From Plantago elongata (Eukaryota; Streptophyta; Magnoliopsida; Lamiales; Plantaginaceae): 27,684 nt of DNA. Where the stretch lies: positions 1 through 27,684 of the forward strand of contig JAYMSP010001924.1 in the NCBI GenBank assembly GCA_036897095.1, in the 5' to 3' direction. Shown here one piece after another: positions 10,361-21,228 of this stretch. A model generated the notes under the pieces. That model was not told the DNA's origin and did not search any database. It was given only the letters and a program-made list of their open reading frames with translations. Each line of letters begins with the position of its first letter. The stretch's first letter is position 1. The translations under genes and the position numbers were made by a program.

Positions 10361-10960
10361 GACCAGCCCTAATGGGGCGTCATAGACGTGGCGTCTCACC
10401 ATGCAGCGTGGCACGTCGTGGTCATCGTGTGGCAGCAGCCGTGTAAAACCTTTTCTTTTTTTTTTATTTTTTATATTTTTATTCAATTTCAAACGTAAAT
10501 AACTCGAAAAATATAAATATAAATATAAAAAATATATAAAACTTATCAACAGATTCGTATCTTCGAGATCTACGAATAGAGACCACTCTCAATTATTTTT
10601 GGATCATTCCATCTCGAACTCATTTTCTCTCTCAATTAAACTTAAAATTGTAAAACAACCTCTAAAAATTCAATTTTATTAATTTCGATTTCTAAACACT
10701 ATTATAATATATTAAATATATTTTTAGCAAAATAAAAAAAATATTTTTTTAATTTTGAACCTTAATAAATTATAAAACGACTTAAAATATACAATTTCAT
10801 TAATTTCAACATCTAGGCACTCTTATAATATTAATAATATGTAAATAAAAATTAAAAAAATTTTAAAAACTTAAAAAATTTCATGACACGACGACGACGC
10901 ATCACCACTGAAAAAGAAAACGCACAACGACGCATCGTCGCGTCACCATTGGAGATGGTC
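10361..10960. mobile_element. MITE-like element, about 600 bp (PIF/Harbinger-like ends)
   Basis: The left end GACCAGCCCTAATGGGGCG and the reverse-complemented right end GACCATCTCCAATGGTGAC form imperfect inverted repeats. Both sit next to GC-rich CGTC/GACG stretches, a look shared with plant Tourist/Harbinger MITEs. The interior is very AT-rich and non-coding and contains a decayed direct repeat (about 10640-10710 and 10764-10830, both with TTATTAATTTC or TCATTAATTTC followed by a CACT-TTATAATATTA phrase). The candidate 3-bp flanks (TGA and CGA) do not match, so the target-site duplication is unproven. Its interior is related to the element around 17 kb. Confidence 0.5.
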
Positions 10961-11340
10961 CGAGGGAAGAAACATGTCTCATTGTATGTAAGGAGAATTA
11001 TCAGGACAAAGGTTTTTTATATATATTATATGATGTTTCCTTTTGCTTTAGTCGGTACGATGATGTTGTGAAACTAATTGATCAACTTGTGACAAAACAT
11101 CTCGTATACCTAGAATCCTTTCATTATTTATATACATACATATGCGATATTTCAATTTAGAGTTTATAAATTTCAATTTTAACTTGCAGTTTTGGTCGAC
11201 CAGAATGATCATATCTATTCAAGAAAAATATTTTGTTGATGTAGAGAGACATAATAATTATGTTATTAATGATTATACCATACCTTGTGCACTTGGTATA
11301 TTGTTTGGCGTGGTTCTGATTGATCAACCTAGCCTACATC

Positions 11341-11410
11341 CAGGGCCGGCTCTGGGCAGGACCCCGGTATTTTTGGTGGAGCTCCAATTTCTTTTTCTTT
11401 TTATAATTCT
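11341..11410 (+). mobile_element. hAT-like terminal fragment
   Basis: CAGGGCCGGCTCTGGGCAGG looks like the terminal sequence of plant hAT-superfamily elements. No matching opposite end was found nearby, so this is a fragment or a chance match. The rest of 10961-11823 is T-rich intergenic DNA with no gene. Confidence 0.3.
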
Positions 11411-11823
11411 GAATATTGTACATATATAGTAGTATATACTATATATGTATCATAGCTAAAACTAATTAAAGTTGTCTGTCTCTCAGTGTTTTGTGTGTTC
11501 ACATTTGCCTCAAGTGGTCTTGGTTCAGATCCAATCATCCACATTATTTTTGATTTTTTACTTTTTTAACATTTTCTTCTTCTTCATTCTTCAAATGTTT
11601 TTTTTCCTTATTTTCCCTTGCATTAATCATTGTTTTTTTCATAATTCTTTAAACATTTTTATGTTTTTGTTTTCCCTTTTGTTAACAATTTTTTCTTCTA
11701 AATTTTTTCAACATTTTTATTTTCTTCTTAATTGTTTGAATATTTTTATTTTCTTATATCCTGTTTTAGTCGTCAAGTAGACTCACATATTCATGGGTAG
11801 TCATTTTTAAGTTATGTAGAATT

Positions 11824-11915
11824 CTTTTTATTTTTCAAACGACTAAAGGGTGACTCGAACCCCAACCTATTGATTGGAGGTGAAGCGTCTTACCATTTGA
11901 GCTGCGCTCGTTGTC
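11824..11915 (-). mobile_element. Ultra-short tRNA-derived SINE, copy 1 (92 bp)
   Basis: Read on the minus strand it starts GACAACGAGCGCAGCTCAAA, has an A-box-like stretch (CAGCTCAAATGGTAAGAC), a B box (GGGTTCGAGTC) and ends in an A-rich tail (GAAAAATAAAAAG). The flanks carry an exact 11-bp direct repeat, TATGTAGAATT at 11813-11823 and 11916-11926, as expected of a target-site duplication. A second copy with the same head lies at 27439. It has essentially only the tRNA-like head plus tail and no extra body. Confidence 0.75.
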
Positions 11916-11926
11916 TATGTAGAATT

Positions 11927-12589
11927 TATTTAAAATGTATTTTTTTTAATTATCGATATTATGTCTAGTTAAACTTATCCAAACTACGTTGGTGGTGGTG
12001 TCGGAGTGTAGGCTTCCTTATCTATTATTATATTATTCATCAGTCTTTATTTAGGCTAACTAAGGAGAAAATTTTCTATGTGAAATTACAACTACTCATG
12101 ACATATATGCTTTGAAAGGGATATGATCCAACCTTAATTATTTGTTCGGGGCTCGACGAGTTGTTAACATATATTTATATCGGGTCCTACTGTATATAAC
12201 ACAATCAACAGTTCCCAACAACCCCGATTGTAGGTGGTGGCATGCATCATCACTAAAGACACAAAATTAGTATTCTACATATATTTAACACGCTACGATT
12301 GTCCCCCCCTCCCCCCCAAACCTGTTTGCCCAACCTTCCCCGATATTTTTTTTGGCCTTACGGTATCTTTTCGGATTTTTCTCAGGTGCAATCTCAATTC
12401 CTAAAAAGGTCCAACCTACCATACTAGCCATTAATACCTATCTCACACAAACATTGTCAGATACGGGATACCTTATATGGAATATATTTATGCTAGGAGA
12501 CATTCCCAACCAATGTAGAGAATATATATTTCACAATAAATATCTATGAAATTAATTAAAAAAAGAACATGGAAGTATACCTGTGCCTA
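11927..12589. other. Intergenic, no gene seen
   Basis: No supported ORF. A C-rich run lies at about 12303-12317 (C7, T, C7). Nothing else stands out. Confidence 0.55.
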
Positions 12590-13705
12590 AGGGCACAGTC
12601 AAAATGTTTGATTCTTGACACAACCAAATAATCTTCCATAAGCTAATCCCATCTTTCGAGCAGTAAACATAGAAGCTGCATATACCTTGCAAACCTTGCC
12701 CTCATTCTGACAGCCTACCGGGGCCTTCATCAACAACCTTCTCGAAAGTTTTAACTTTAGGTAATAACATGAAGCACAATTCATCATTTACAACCATCTT
12801 CTGATGGTGGGGAGTCTTGATGCCATAACTGGGTTATTGCTGGTCATTGTCTCCATAACCGTGACGTCAAGGCCTTGTGGCCAAAGTGTCAGGTCGGCGA
12901 AAATGGTGATAGCATTGTAGGAACCTCGTAAACCTTTGGTTCATTGACCTCAGAGTTCTAGATAATGACTTGAGATCCCAATTCTCTTCTATCTTTGCTG
13001 CCAGGGGCCTGATCCGGTCCCTATTAAGTACACATTAGGGTGTTTGAGCCTGAGCTTGGAGAATGCCACATTAGTTGAAGTCTTCTGTCTTTCACCAGTC
13101 TCCCCGCTGCACTGAGAACTAGACTGATATTTGGAAGTAGACTGTTTCTTGATCTGAATTCATGACCTCATTTGGGATTCTTGTACAATAAAGTGCTCCT
13201 GGTTGCCTCCACTTGCAATGAAATGGACTCTCTTGGAAAATGCACATGTATCGGCATTTCCCTGCAGGTGTCACTTATGAGTGTTGTTTTTTAAGAATTG
13301 AATTTCAATCAGGACTCCTCAGGTCCCGGCTTTGTAGGCATTGCTTGAAGGCAGATACGTTCATTTGGGTTTTGTCCTGTGTCTTTGTAGATGCTAGACA
13401 GCAGTACAGAACACTCTCCCGTGCCATGCCACAAGGTCGTGACTTAGGTTTGACAGCAATGTGGAAGTGCCACTCTCCAAGTGGATCAAACGGTTTTCTT
13501 TGGTTCTCTTATTGAAACTGTTCCAACACCTTGATGTGTATTACCATTTTTCAGGTTTGCTTTCATGCTAATGCTAAAGTCTAACTCTCATTTGGGAGCG
13601 ATCTTGTTTATCCATGTAATCGACTAGCACTTGCCGGTAGGTGAAGTGAAGATGTGGACCTCATGTCTGTGGGTCGTGGCAGGTCAGACTGTATGAAGTG
13701 CATCA
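12590..13705 (-). pseudogene. Broken tandem copy of the GT4 glycosyltransferase gene
   Basis: This stretch is similar base by base to about 14450-15630, the C-terminal 80% of the intact gene upstream on the same strand. Shared phrases include AAAATGTTTGATTCTTGA near the stop, GTAAACATAGAAGCTGCATA, TACACATTAGGGTGT and GAAGTGAAGATGTGGACCTC. It has many substitutions and several small indels, no long open frame, and lacks the part encoding the membrane anchor and about the first 97 residues. Similarity may run slightly past the stop codon, which suggests a DNA-level tandem duplication. Because the parent has no introns, retroposition cannot be ruled out. A protein product is very unlikely. Confidence 0.85.
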
Positions 13706-14458
13706 GCTTGGCATTCTATTTCATCCCCTTATATTCACCTGTACATTCCATATGGGGATGAAATATGAGTAATGCCATAATACCCTCTTTTGTTATGATC
13801 TTGTTTTCTATAGCATTTCAAATTTGAAACAGAACGTGTGAAGAAAGGCAGGACGAATAAAATGAGAAATTGGGGGAGCCTTTTTTCCTGGACAGCTCCT
13901 GGTGGAATCATACCGGAAGGAGTTTTGGGACAGAATTCGGTATTGGTAATTCTTTCTTACTGAACATTAGATTTGGTGATGCATTAACTTCACTGACTAA
14001 AACAAGGCACTTGAATTAAAGCAATGTTATAAGTGTCTTGTATTTATGTTCACTTTCATCTTGGTTTTCTCTACTCCTATAACCGTATGTGGAAATCCAA
14101 AATGTAGAAATGAGACATTTTACTGCATTAACACGGAATTAGCAGTCACATGTTTTGGAAATCCACAATATTTGAATCTGGAGTATGGATGTGGTTAGAA
14201 ACAGATATTGTTTCCTGTTTTTTTAGCCAATATCAATATTTTCTGAAAGTGCTGCCAGACACATTCTCAACACAGTCGATGTTTGGTATCCTAAATGTTT
14301 ATTTCTGCTCCTGCTAGTAGAATTTGCCACTATTCTTGAAGAATATTTATTGCATTATGTTTTCTTGCCAACTAACAAATTAAATCTGACTGAAAGTAAA
14401 AGTTTAAGCATAAATAAACAAAAGAAAGAACATTAAGAGCATCCCTGTACGGCTGTGC
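13706..14458. other. Intergenic / 3' flank of the GT4 gene
   Basis: No gene. It holds a perfect 12-bp inverted repeat, TATTTCATCCCC (13717-13728) and GGGGATGAAATA (13754-13765), just beyond the pseudogene's edge. The rest is AT-rich and includes the likely 3' UTR of the GT4 gene. Confidence 0.6.
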
Positions 14459-15922
14459 CTATGGGTACCTACAAAATGTTTGATTCTTGATACAAAGAAA
14501 CAGTCTCTCATAAGCCAATGCCATTTTCTTAGCAGTGAACATAGAAGTTGCATATTCCTTGCAAGCCTTGCCTCTTTCTGACAGCCTACCAGCACCTTCA
14601 TAAACGACCTTCTCCAATGATTCGTATAATGATTCCGCGTTAGGCGAGAACATGAAGCCGAATTCATCATCAACGAGAATTGTCCCTTTGATGCTAGGGA
14701 ATCTTGATGCCATTACTGGTTTTCCGCTCATCATTGCCTCCATCAGTGTGAGATCAAGCCCCTGTGGCCTAAGAGTCGGATTAACAAAAATGTCGATAGC
14801 GTTATAGAAACCACGCAGCTCTGTTGGATTCATTGATCCCAGGACTATGACCTGTGGTCCCAATTCTTTGTATCTTTGCTGCCAAGGGCCTGATCCAGCC
14901 ACAATTAAGTACACATTAGGGTGTGTGAGCCTGAGCTTGGAAAATGCCTCGTATAATAGTGGATGGCCTTTGTCCTTCACTAGTCTCCCTGCTACACCAA
15001 GAACTAGACTGGCATTTGAAGGTACGCCGATTCTTGATCTGAACTCGTGGCCTAATCCAGATTCTTGTATGAAGTCCTCTTGGTTTACTCCATTTACAAT
15101 GACATGAACTCTCTTGTTTGGGAGTTGGTATATATCTCTTAGCATTTCCCCACAGCTGTCACTTATCGCTACGTGGTGTGCGTAGTTCTTGAAAAATCGA
15201 ATTTCATTCAGTACTTTTGGGATCACACCTTGTAGGCTTTGGTTGAAAACAGGGGAGATAGGTTCATTTGGTTTTCTTGCCAAGTCTTGGTAGATGCTAG
15301 ACTGCAAGCTCTCCAATGCTATGCCATGCCACGAGACAACAAGGTTCGGCACTTGCCGTGCCAGCCAATGAGGAAGTGCCACACTCTCTGAGTGGATCAC
15401 ATCAAATGGTCGGCTCTGGTTCTCTTCTTGACACTGTTCCCATGCCTTATTGTACCGCCATTTGTCAGGTTCACCCTCATGCCAATGCACAATCGGCAAT
15501 AAAACCTGTCTCTCCTGGGATGCTTGTCTTGTGGTGGTTGATTCACTCTCGTCGATTGGCGAAGTGAAGATGTGGACCTCATGTCCACGACGGGCCATAG
15601 CCGTATGGAGTGTATGTGCATGACGCTCCATCCCTCCAGGAGTGGTGCTTGTAGGCCATTTCCTTGAGAAGACAGCAATCTTAAGAGATACAAGTGAACG
15701 CTCGTCATCTGCAAGCTTAAGCCTGTTCCAAGCAAAGACCGCCTCCCGTAGATCGCCCGTCCATGCAGCCTCATTGGCAGAAAGAGTGGTGCAAACGGGA
15801 GATGAAGGGTTATGGAGGAGGAGAAGGGCTGGGATGGTGAAAACCACAATGAAGAACAGAGTAATGGCGAGATTTGAATGAAGGTTGAGTGCTGCCTTTT
15901 TGGGCTGTTTGTTTGAGGCCAT
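14459..15922 (-). CDS. GT4-family glycosyltransferase, membrane-anchored (487 aa)
   Basis: This single-exon gene encodes a retaining GT-B glycosyltransferase of the GT4 type. A short basic N-terminus precedes one membrane segment (about residues 18-38, LAITLFFIVVFTIPALLLL), so a type II Golgi or ER protein is likely. The N-terminal Rossmann half contains PGGMERHAHTLHTAMARRGH (95-114), the glycine loop seen in GT4 enzymes. The C-terminal donor-binding half starts near 305 with LGVAGRLVKDKGHPLLYEAF. The family's EX7E motif appears as Q387-x7-E395 in RPQGLDLTLMEAM: the first glutamate is glutamine and the second is kept. I recall RPQGLDLT as usual in this plant subgroup, so this is probably not a defect. 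The donor sugar and acceptor cannot be told from sequence. Length fits the Arabidopsis At3g10630-like proteins, from memory. A decayed tandem copy follows at 12590-13705. No clear TATA box was found upstream. Confidence 0.9.
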   Translation of the reverse strand: MASNKQPKKAALNLHSNLAITLFFIVVFTIPALLLLHNPSSPVCTTLSANEAAWTGDLREAVFAWNRLKLADDERSLVSLKIAVFSRKWPTSTTPGGMERHAHTLHTAMARRGHEVHIFTSPIDESESTTTRQASQERQVLLPIVHWHEGEPDKWRYNKAWEQCQEENQSRPFDVIHSESVALPHWLARQVPNLVVSWHGIALESLQSSIYQDLARKPNEPISPVFNQSLQGVIPKVLNEIRFFKNYAHHVAISDSCGEMLRDIYQLPNKRVHVIVNGVNQEDFIQESGLGHEFRSRIGVPSNASLVLGVAGRLVKDKGHPLLYEAFSKLRLTHPNVYLIVAGSGPWQQRYKELGPQVIVLGSMNPTELRGFYNAIDIFVNPTLRPQGLDLTLMEAMMSGKPVMASRFPSIKGTILVDDEFGFMFSPNAESLYESLEKVVYEGAGRLSERGKACKEYATSMFTAKKMALAYERLFLCIKNQTFCRYP

Positions 15923-16872
15923 TCTTGAGGGTAGGGTGTATGGGTGGTAGGGATAAAGTGGAGTTCAGTTTGCATTTTGAGTGGATTTTTCTTCTTCTTC
16001 TCATAGTTGAAAAGTGAAGTAAAGTGGACTGGACTTTTTCTGCAGTGGAAGTTAGGAAAGCACTGAAAGCAAAGTGTGTTTGGGTTGATGTTGATTCCTG
16101 ATTTGTCACGCCTCCATGCCTGGATAATGAACGTGCATTAGTCACACCATTTGACTTGCCTCTTAGAAAAACCTTATTAAAAACTCTACAGGTCGGGGGT
16201 CTATTGATAGTCCATGTGAGCTAGTCATGTTACTTGCATTGTTAGTCACAGTAACATGCATGCTGGAGATTTGATACTGTTTTGTTTAACTGTGTGGGTT
16301 ATATGTTAAAAGAAGAGTTTACATCACCTTAACGTATTTTATCGAACGAGCCAAATTCCAACATTAACGAATTAAGCTAAGTTGAGCTCTCGATACGGCT
16401 TGGTGGGCTTACATAAAATCTCTATGGGTAGGTTATACAGTGTAGATATTATTCAAACTTAAATCACCTTAAAGTTTACTCATGTGATCTTACAAATATT
16501 CATGTGATACACTTTTTGAGCTCACTCTTAGAGTGTCGTTATACAACACATAAATCTTCAAATTAGATAAATAAAAGTTGAGACACTAAAATTATTATTT
16601 CATGGTAAATTGTTGAACTAAGGCAAACTAAACACAAACAAGTAAGATACCTATGGGGCTCCATTCTTTACTTTTCTTCTCTGTACCACTTTTGGTTTCG
16701 CAGTGTTACCACTTCATTGTCTTCTTCACTCACACCATTATCACCAGGATTTTTTACTTATTCATATTAATTCACTATATTTATTTTAATTTTTCAACAA
16801 AATCATCAACAACTTCATACAATTTTTGTCAAATAATACATATTTGTATACTAAGCATATAAAAATAATTGA
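15923..16872. other. Intergenic, includes the GT4 5' region
   Basis: The first 200 bases are the probable promoter and leader of the GT4 gene on the minus strand (a CTT/GAA-rich stretch near 15990). The rest is AT-rich with no gene. A short frame at 16653-16862 looks random. Confidence 0.55.
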
Positions 16873-17880
16873 GTGGATCCACATCTTCTTTTCTTCATTT
16901 CACTAGTTCATTTAATTACCTCTTCATCTTTATTTTTAAATTTGATTTATTTGTCCAATTTAAAACGTCAATAACTTAAAATAAAAAATGATTAAAAAAA
17001 TTACCAATAACTATTTATTTTCGATATCTATAAAAATCACTAACGACTTTATTTGAATCTTAATAAATTGTAAAACGAGTTCAAATGTATAATTTTATTA
17101 TATTGGGGTAATAATTAAAATAGCAACATGACATGATAATCATATAGGGTAATCGGGTTTGGCATCATACACATATACCGAGTAATGGGTACGGTTATTG
17201 GACATTGTTTATGGATACCGGACATCAAACACGAGTACTGTGCATTCAATACGGGTGAGGGGCGAATACCGAGCAATGGGTACGGTTGTCGGACATTTCT
17301 TACGGATATCGAAATCAAACACGGTTGACGAACATCGGATACGGATACCGAACATCAAACACGAGTATCGAGCATCGAATTCGAATACCGAACTGGACAT
17401 CGGACACATACCGGACAATGGCTACGGCTACCGAGCAGTGCTTACGGATATCAGACATCAAACACGGGTACTGTGCATCGGAGACAGGTGACGAACATTG
17501 GACACGAAGAACGAACATCGAATACGGATACCGAACATCAAACACGAGTATCGAGCTTCAGATTCGGGTACCAGTAAATTTTTAATATAAATAATTATTC
17601 TTATATATTCAAAATATTTATAAGAGTGTTAAAAGTTAAAATTAATATCATTGTATTTATAGAATTGTTTTATCATTTTTTTTAAGATTCAAATAAAGTT
17701 GTTAGTGATTTTTATACATATTAAAATAATAATTCAAACATAGTTGAAAGCGATTTCTATTCATAGATCTCGAAAATATAAAATTGTTGGTGGTTTTTAT
17801 TTAGTTTTTAAGTTATAAACATGTTAGAGTGGACGAACGTGATATGTGTTAATAAAAATAAGAAGGTTTGGAGGTGTTTA
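16873..17880. mobile_element. Palindromic AT-rich element with a minisatellite core
   Basis: Two AT-rich arms face each other. TATAAAAATCACTAACGACT and TTATTTGAATCTTAATAAAT (about 17030-17070) recur reverse-complemented at about 17685-17725 (AAGATTCAAATAAAGTTGTT and AGTGATTTTTATA). More outward, ATAACTTAAAA near 16970 is mirrored by TTTTTAAGTTATAA near 17810. The same arm sequence occurs in the element at 10361-10960: GAACCTTAATAAATTATAAA at 10757 matches GAATCTTAATAAATTGTAAA at 17055, and CTTCGAGATCTACGAATAGA at 10561 matches the complement of about 17756-17775. The two are therefore one non-autonomous family. Outer limits are approximate and no target-site duplication was found. Confidence 0.55.
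17165..17578. repeat. Degenerate minisatellite, about 90-120 bp units
   Basis: This block has clearly higher GC than its surroundings. GGATAYCGRACATCAAACAC-like phrases begin at 17213, 17304, 17343, 17446 and 17526. A second phrase, AATGGGTACGGTTRTYGGAC, occurs near 17185 and 17275, and in weaker form at 17417. Smaller ACCGAACAT/CGGATAC blocks of about 9-10 bases make up both. Reading frames of 70-99 codons stay open on both strands because the repeat lacks stops; they share repeated GYRTSNTS-type peptides and are not likely genes. Confidence 0.75.
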
Positions 17881-20800
17881 TTGTATTTTAAGGCGTAAAT
17901 ATATACATTCAATATTAATTTGTAGTGATTTGATAAAATAAATTCCACTTGAAGAAAAATTTAGGTAAGTGAATCTGGTAGCTCTCCCATAATCTCCACC
18001 AATTGGCAATTCAAACTCCTTCATTGTGTGCCTGATTATCATTTAACTGATATTAAAAAGTTTATTTATACATCTAATTTGGTCATTTACATTTGCTATC
18101 ACACAAGCTATTGCATATTAATATGTTTTCATGACGTAAGCCTTTCTAAAAATATTTATGGTTAAATTTGAATAGAGAGAATTTTTGACAAAATATTAAA
18201 CTGTTGTATATATGAAGTTTGGTGGTGGGGTAACTTCCTCTTTTAATAAGACGGTTAAAAATGATAAATGTATAAAGTTTAATGGGACGGATGAAGTATT
18301 TAATAATTTTGAAGCTTACGTGCTTTGTTATTGTACACTTATTTTCAATCGTAATTTACTAGCAAACTTCACATTTGATGATAAAATACCTATTTATTTA
18401 TATATTATATATTGCAAATCCTTTTACCTTGTTTAGTTCAATTTTGCTTTACAAATTCTAAAGCTATTAAAAAATATCATCTAATTGTGCAAAAAAATGT
18501 CTTTTTCATGAATCCAAATGATATACCGTCTTATATATAATGACTAGGGAGTCCAATGTCCCATAACTTTGGACCACAGTGCAATTGTTCAAGTGGGCCG
18601 TTGTCCTTTGTAGCCTATTAGTCCAAATTCCAAATCCACCCATATGTGTACATATCAACTTCAGCTTGGACCCATCTCCGATCTTTGTCTATGGCCCACC
18701 CGAATTTCGCCGTGACAAAAATGCGACCCGTGATAGTCTTAGTAATGTTGCATTTGTCACAAATTTAATACTACTTAATCCGATTCAGCTTTCTAAGCTT
18801 GATGAGCCCCAAACAAAATGAATCTTTTTAATGATATCACATACTAAATCAAATGATAAAGTTTAGAAATTAATCACCACTACACGAAATTGCGCACTTT
18901 GAGAAGCATCAGTGAAATGAGCTAGCTTTCAATTCGTTATGCGACATTGTGATCTACTGCGTGCTAAGACTTAGATTCTAACTAATTCATTTCGCTAATC
19001 GTGTGACATGATGAATTAGTATCATGAGATTTGACTTATAACATCTTATACTGGTAAATCATTGAACCTAAATGTATATATACAATCAACTTAATACGAT
19101 TTTTCCAGGGGCTCATCATACTTAGGAATTTTTTACTCCTAAGTGTTTTTCATATTTATTTCATGAGAAACACAACAAGGGATAGAACTTGGAATTGATT
19201 CATAAAGAAATGAAGAAAGTCAACCATGACAAGTGTATTATAATCTCACAGATGAGCAAAAATAGATCATGGATCCCAATAAGAAAAGGTAAAATTCTAT
19301 AAGTGGTCCATAAAAACAAAAACCAATTGAATAATATCAACTTTGTGGTTGTCATGATGCAATGCAATAGAAATATAAGATAATCTATATGATCCATAAT
19401 CCACAATTCCACATGAATGTTTCCAGATTTTGAAGCCTTCTCTGCATTGATAAATGCAAACCCAAAAAGTAATGCACGGAAATTGTAACTTAACTCACCT
19501 TGAAAAGAGCAAAACAACTTCTGAAAATTCTTATGGAGAACATCATTCGTAGGAAAGAGACACTACTATACTAATGCTGCTATCTTTAATTAAAAATAAA
19601 AAAATATATTTCAGATAACTTTATAAATTAAAATCAACGTCTATGTACTATTCTTATCAATAATACATACCTTAAAATGTATATTTAAATTTAAAAATAA
19701 TAGCTTTAAAGTTGCTGACTTTCTGTATAGTACTAAAACTTTCAATTATTGATTATGCATCGTTTAATTTGTATTTTTACAATGTATGGAGTTATACGTT
19801 ACAAGTAGAAATGTAGTAAAGGGCATGAATCCCAAGATGTATTGTATTGATATATCTTTAAGTAAGTATTTTTGTAAGCAACATTCTTCTCCACTGTGAT
19901 CTGTTTTGTGTGATTCAATTGATCAATTAGCAATTGCATCAGATCCAACGCACATGGAACTCAGTTGATGACCACTCCATCACGGCACGTGCACTCAGTA
20001 CAGTACCACTTCAATTTTGCTACCATGTACGTACGATGACCTTAAATGGATATATATCCATGAATCATATTATAAATATGAAGAAATATTCAGAGATTTG
20101 ATTATGTATCATGTAAAATCAAAAAATTATATAATACTCTACTAGTTACTTGAAATAGAGGTTGCAATCTCATGTTTTAAGTTACATGTAGTACTTTAGT
20201 GATAGATGTGACATGAAACCAAAGACAATTGTGACGAGATTTTAATGGATGTTTGGATTAAAATTTTAAATGAAACAACTATCATTTGAAGTTCTAACAA
20301 AACCGTCTGTAAACTATCTAATGTAATTATATTCTTACATTTGAAATTTTATCCTCTTTTCCATTTGTGGAGCTATATCAAATGCAACATTTCAAAGTTA
20401 AAATATACTACTGCAACTTCAATTGCAGTGGAATTTGAATAACTACATTCCATAAATGATGTTACCCATTATCCTTCTTATATGAATAATTGATGATTCA
20501 CAATGTGGTTTTGGAAAAAATATTTTAATGTATATCATAAAGTGAGACACATTCATTTTATATACTATATAATGGCAATGTATTTGTTATATACTTTACA
20601 ATGGCTATTTGTCCATAAGTTATATTCCAATGAATTTTTTACTTTGATTTGGTGATTTATTACACGTATCGGGAACATTCCACACTTTAAAAGTGCATCA
20701 AGCATCGAAAGTATCTCAAGCGCTTGACACATGTTATATAGAAAGAAAAAAAAGAAAAATAAATCTAAAAAATACAAAGTCATTGTATCGCGCGTGTAAG

Positions 20801-21021
20801 ATACTACATGCACGTGTATTAAATCATCAGATTGCAGATAAAAAATAATCAGAATATATTTTCTAAGCAAATAACCACTGTAAGATATATAAAATAATAT
20901 ATAATCATTGTTCATTATGCTATGCTAAAGTTAAAATCATGAAATGCACATTGATATGTTATGTAGCTTATATCCTCATGCTTCATAACCATTTCTTTAC
21001 CGGCATACGACACTATGTGTA
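17881..21021. other. Intergenic, repeat debris, no supported gene
   Basis: AT-rich DNA. At about 18180-18297 a sequence ending GGGACGGATGAAGTA looks like the right end of another Stowaway-type MITE, but the left end is missing. At 18878 is a possible CACTA end. Chance frames at 18579-18821, 19200-19517 and 20565-20915 have low-complexity or hydrophobic translations with no known domain. Confidence 0.5.
18878..18905 (+). mobile_element. CACTA-like terminal fragment
   Basis: CACTACACGAAATTGCGCAC resembles the CACTACAAGAAA ends of plant En/Spm elements. No opposite end was found in the following few kilobases. Confidence 0.3.
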
Positions 21022-21228
21022 TCTCATTCCGTCTAAAATAAACACTTGTACTTGGAAAATCAAGAGGTTGCAAACTTTGCACTTGTCCACAAGGACTGTA
21101 CCATTTGCTATTATAATTTTAATTGCATCCTCTCTAACCGACATTTGATTTTGCTTAGGTTGGTCTCCAAATCTTGTCCAATTCATCATTCCCGGTTATT
21201 ACATATAACTTTTTCGGAACGGAGGAAC
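21022..21228. mobile_element. Stowaway-like MITE, about 207 bp, diverged ends
   Basis: The left end TCTCATTCCGTCTAAAATAA and the reverse-complemented right end GTTCCTCCGTTCCGAAAAAG are imperfect inverted repeats with TA on either side. The interior has chance frames only. Confidence 0.5.

Noticed and set aside
12303..12317. C-run as a G-quadruplex on the minus strand
   Set aside because: Only two G7 runs are present, too few separate tracts for a typical four-run quadruplex; treated as a simple homopolymer tract.
13240..13515. Plus-strand 91-codon frame
   Set aside because: It lies antisense inside the GT4 pseudogene and reflects its complement, not a gene.
17165..17578. CRISPR array, because of the repeated blocks
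   Set aside because: The repeats are degenerate and contiguous with no unique spacers of constant length, and the DNA is plant nuclear.
19200..19517. 105-codon hydrophobic minus-strand frame starting MFCSFQGELSYN
   Set aside because: No known domain, low-complexity hydrophobic tail in AT-rich DNA, and no promoter seen. A gene fragment is possible but cannot be supported.
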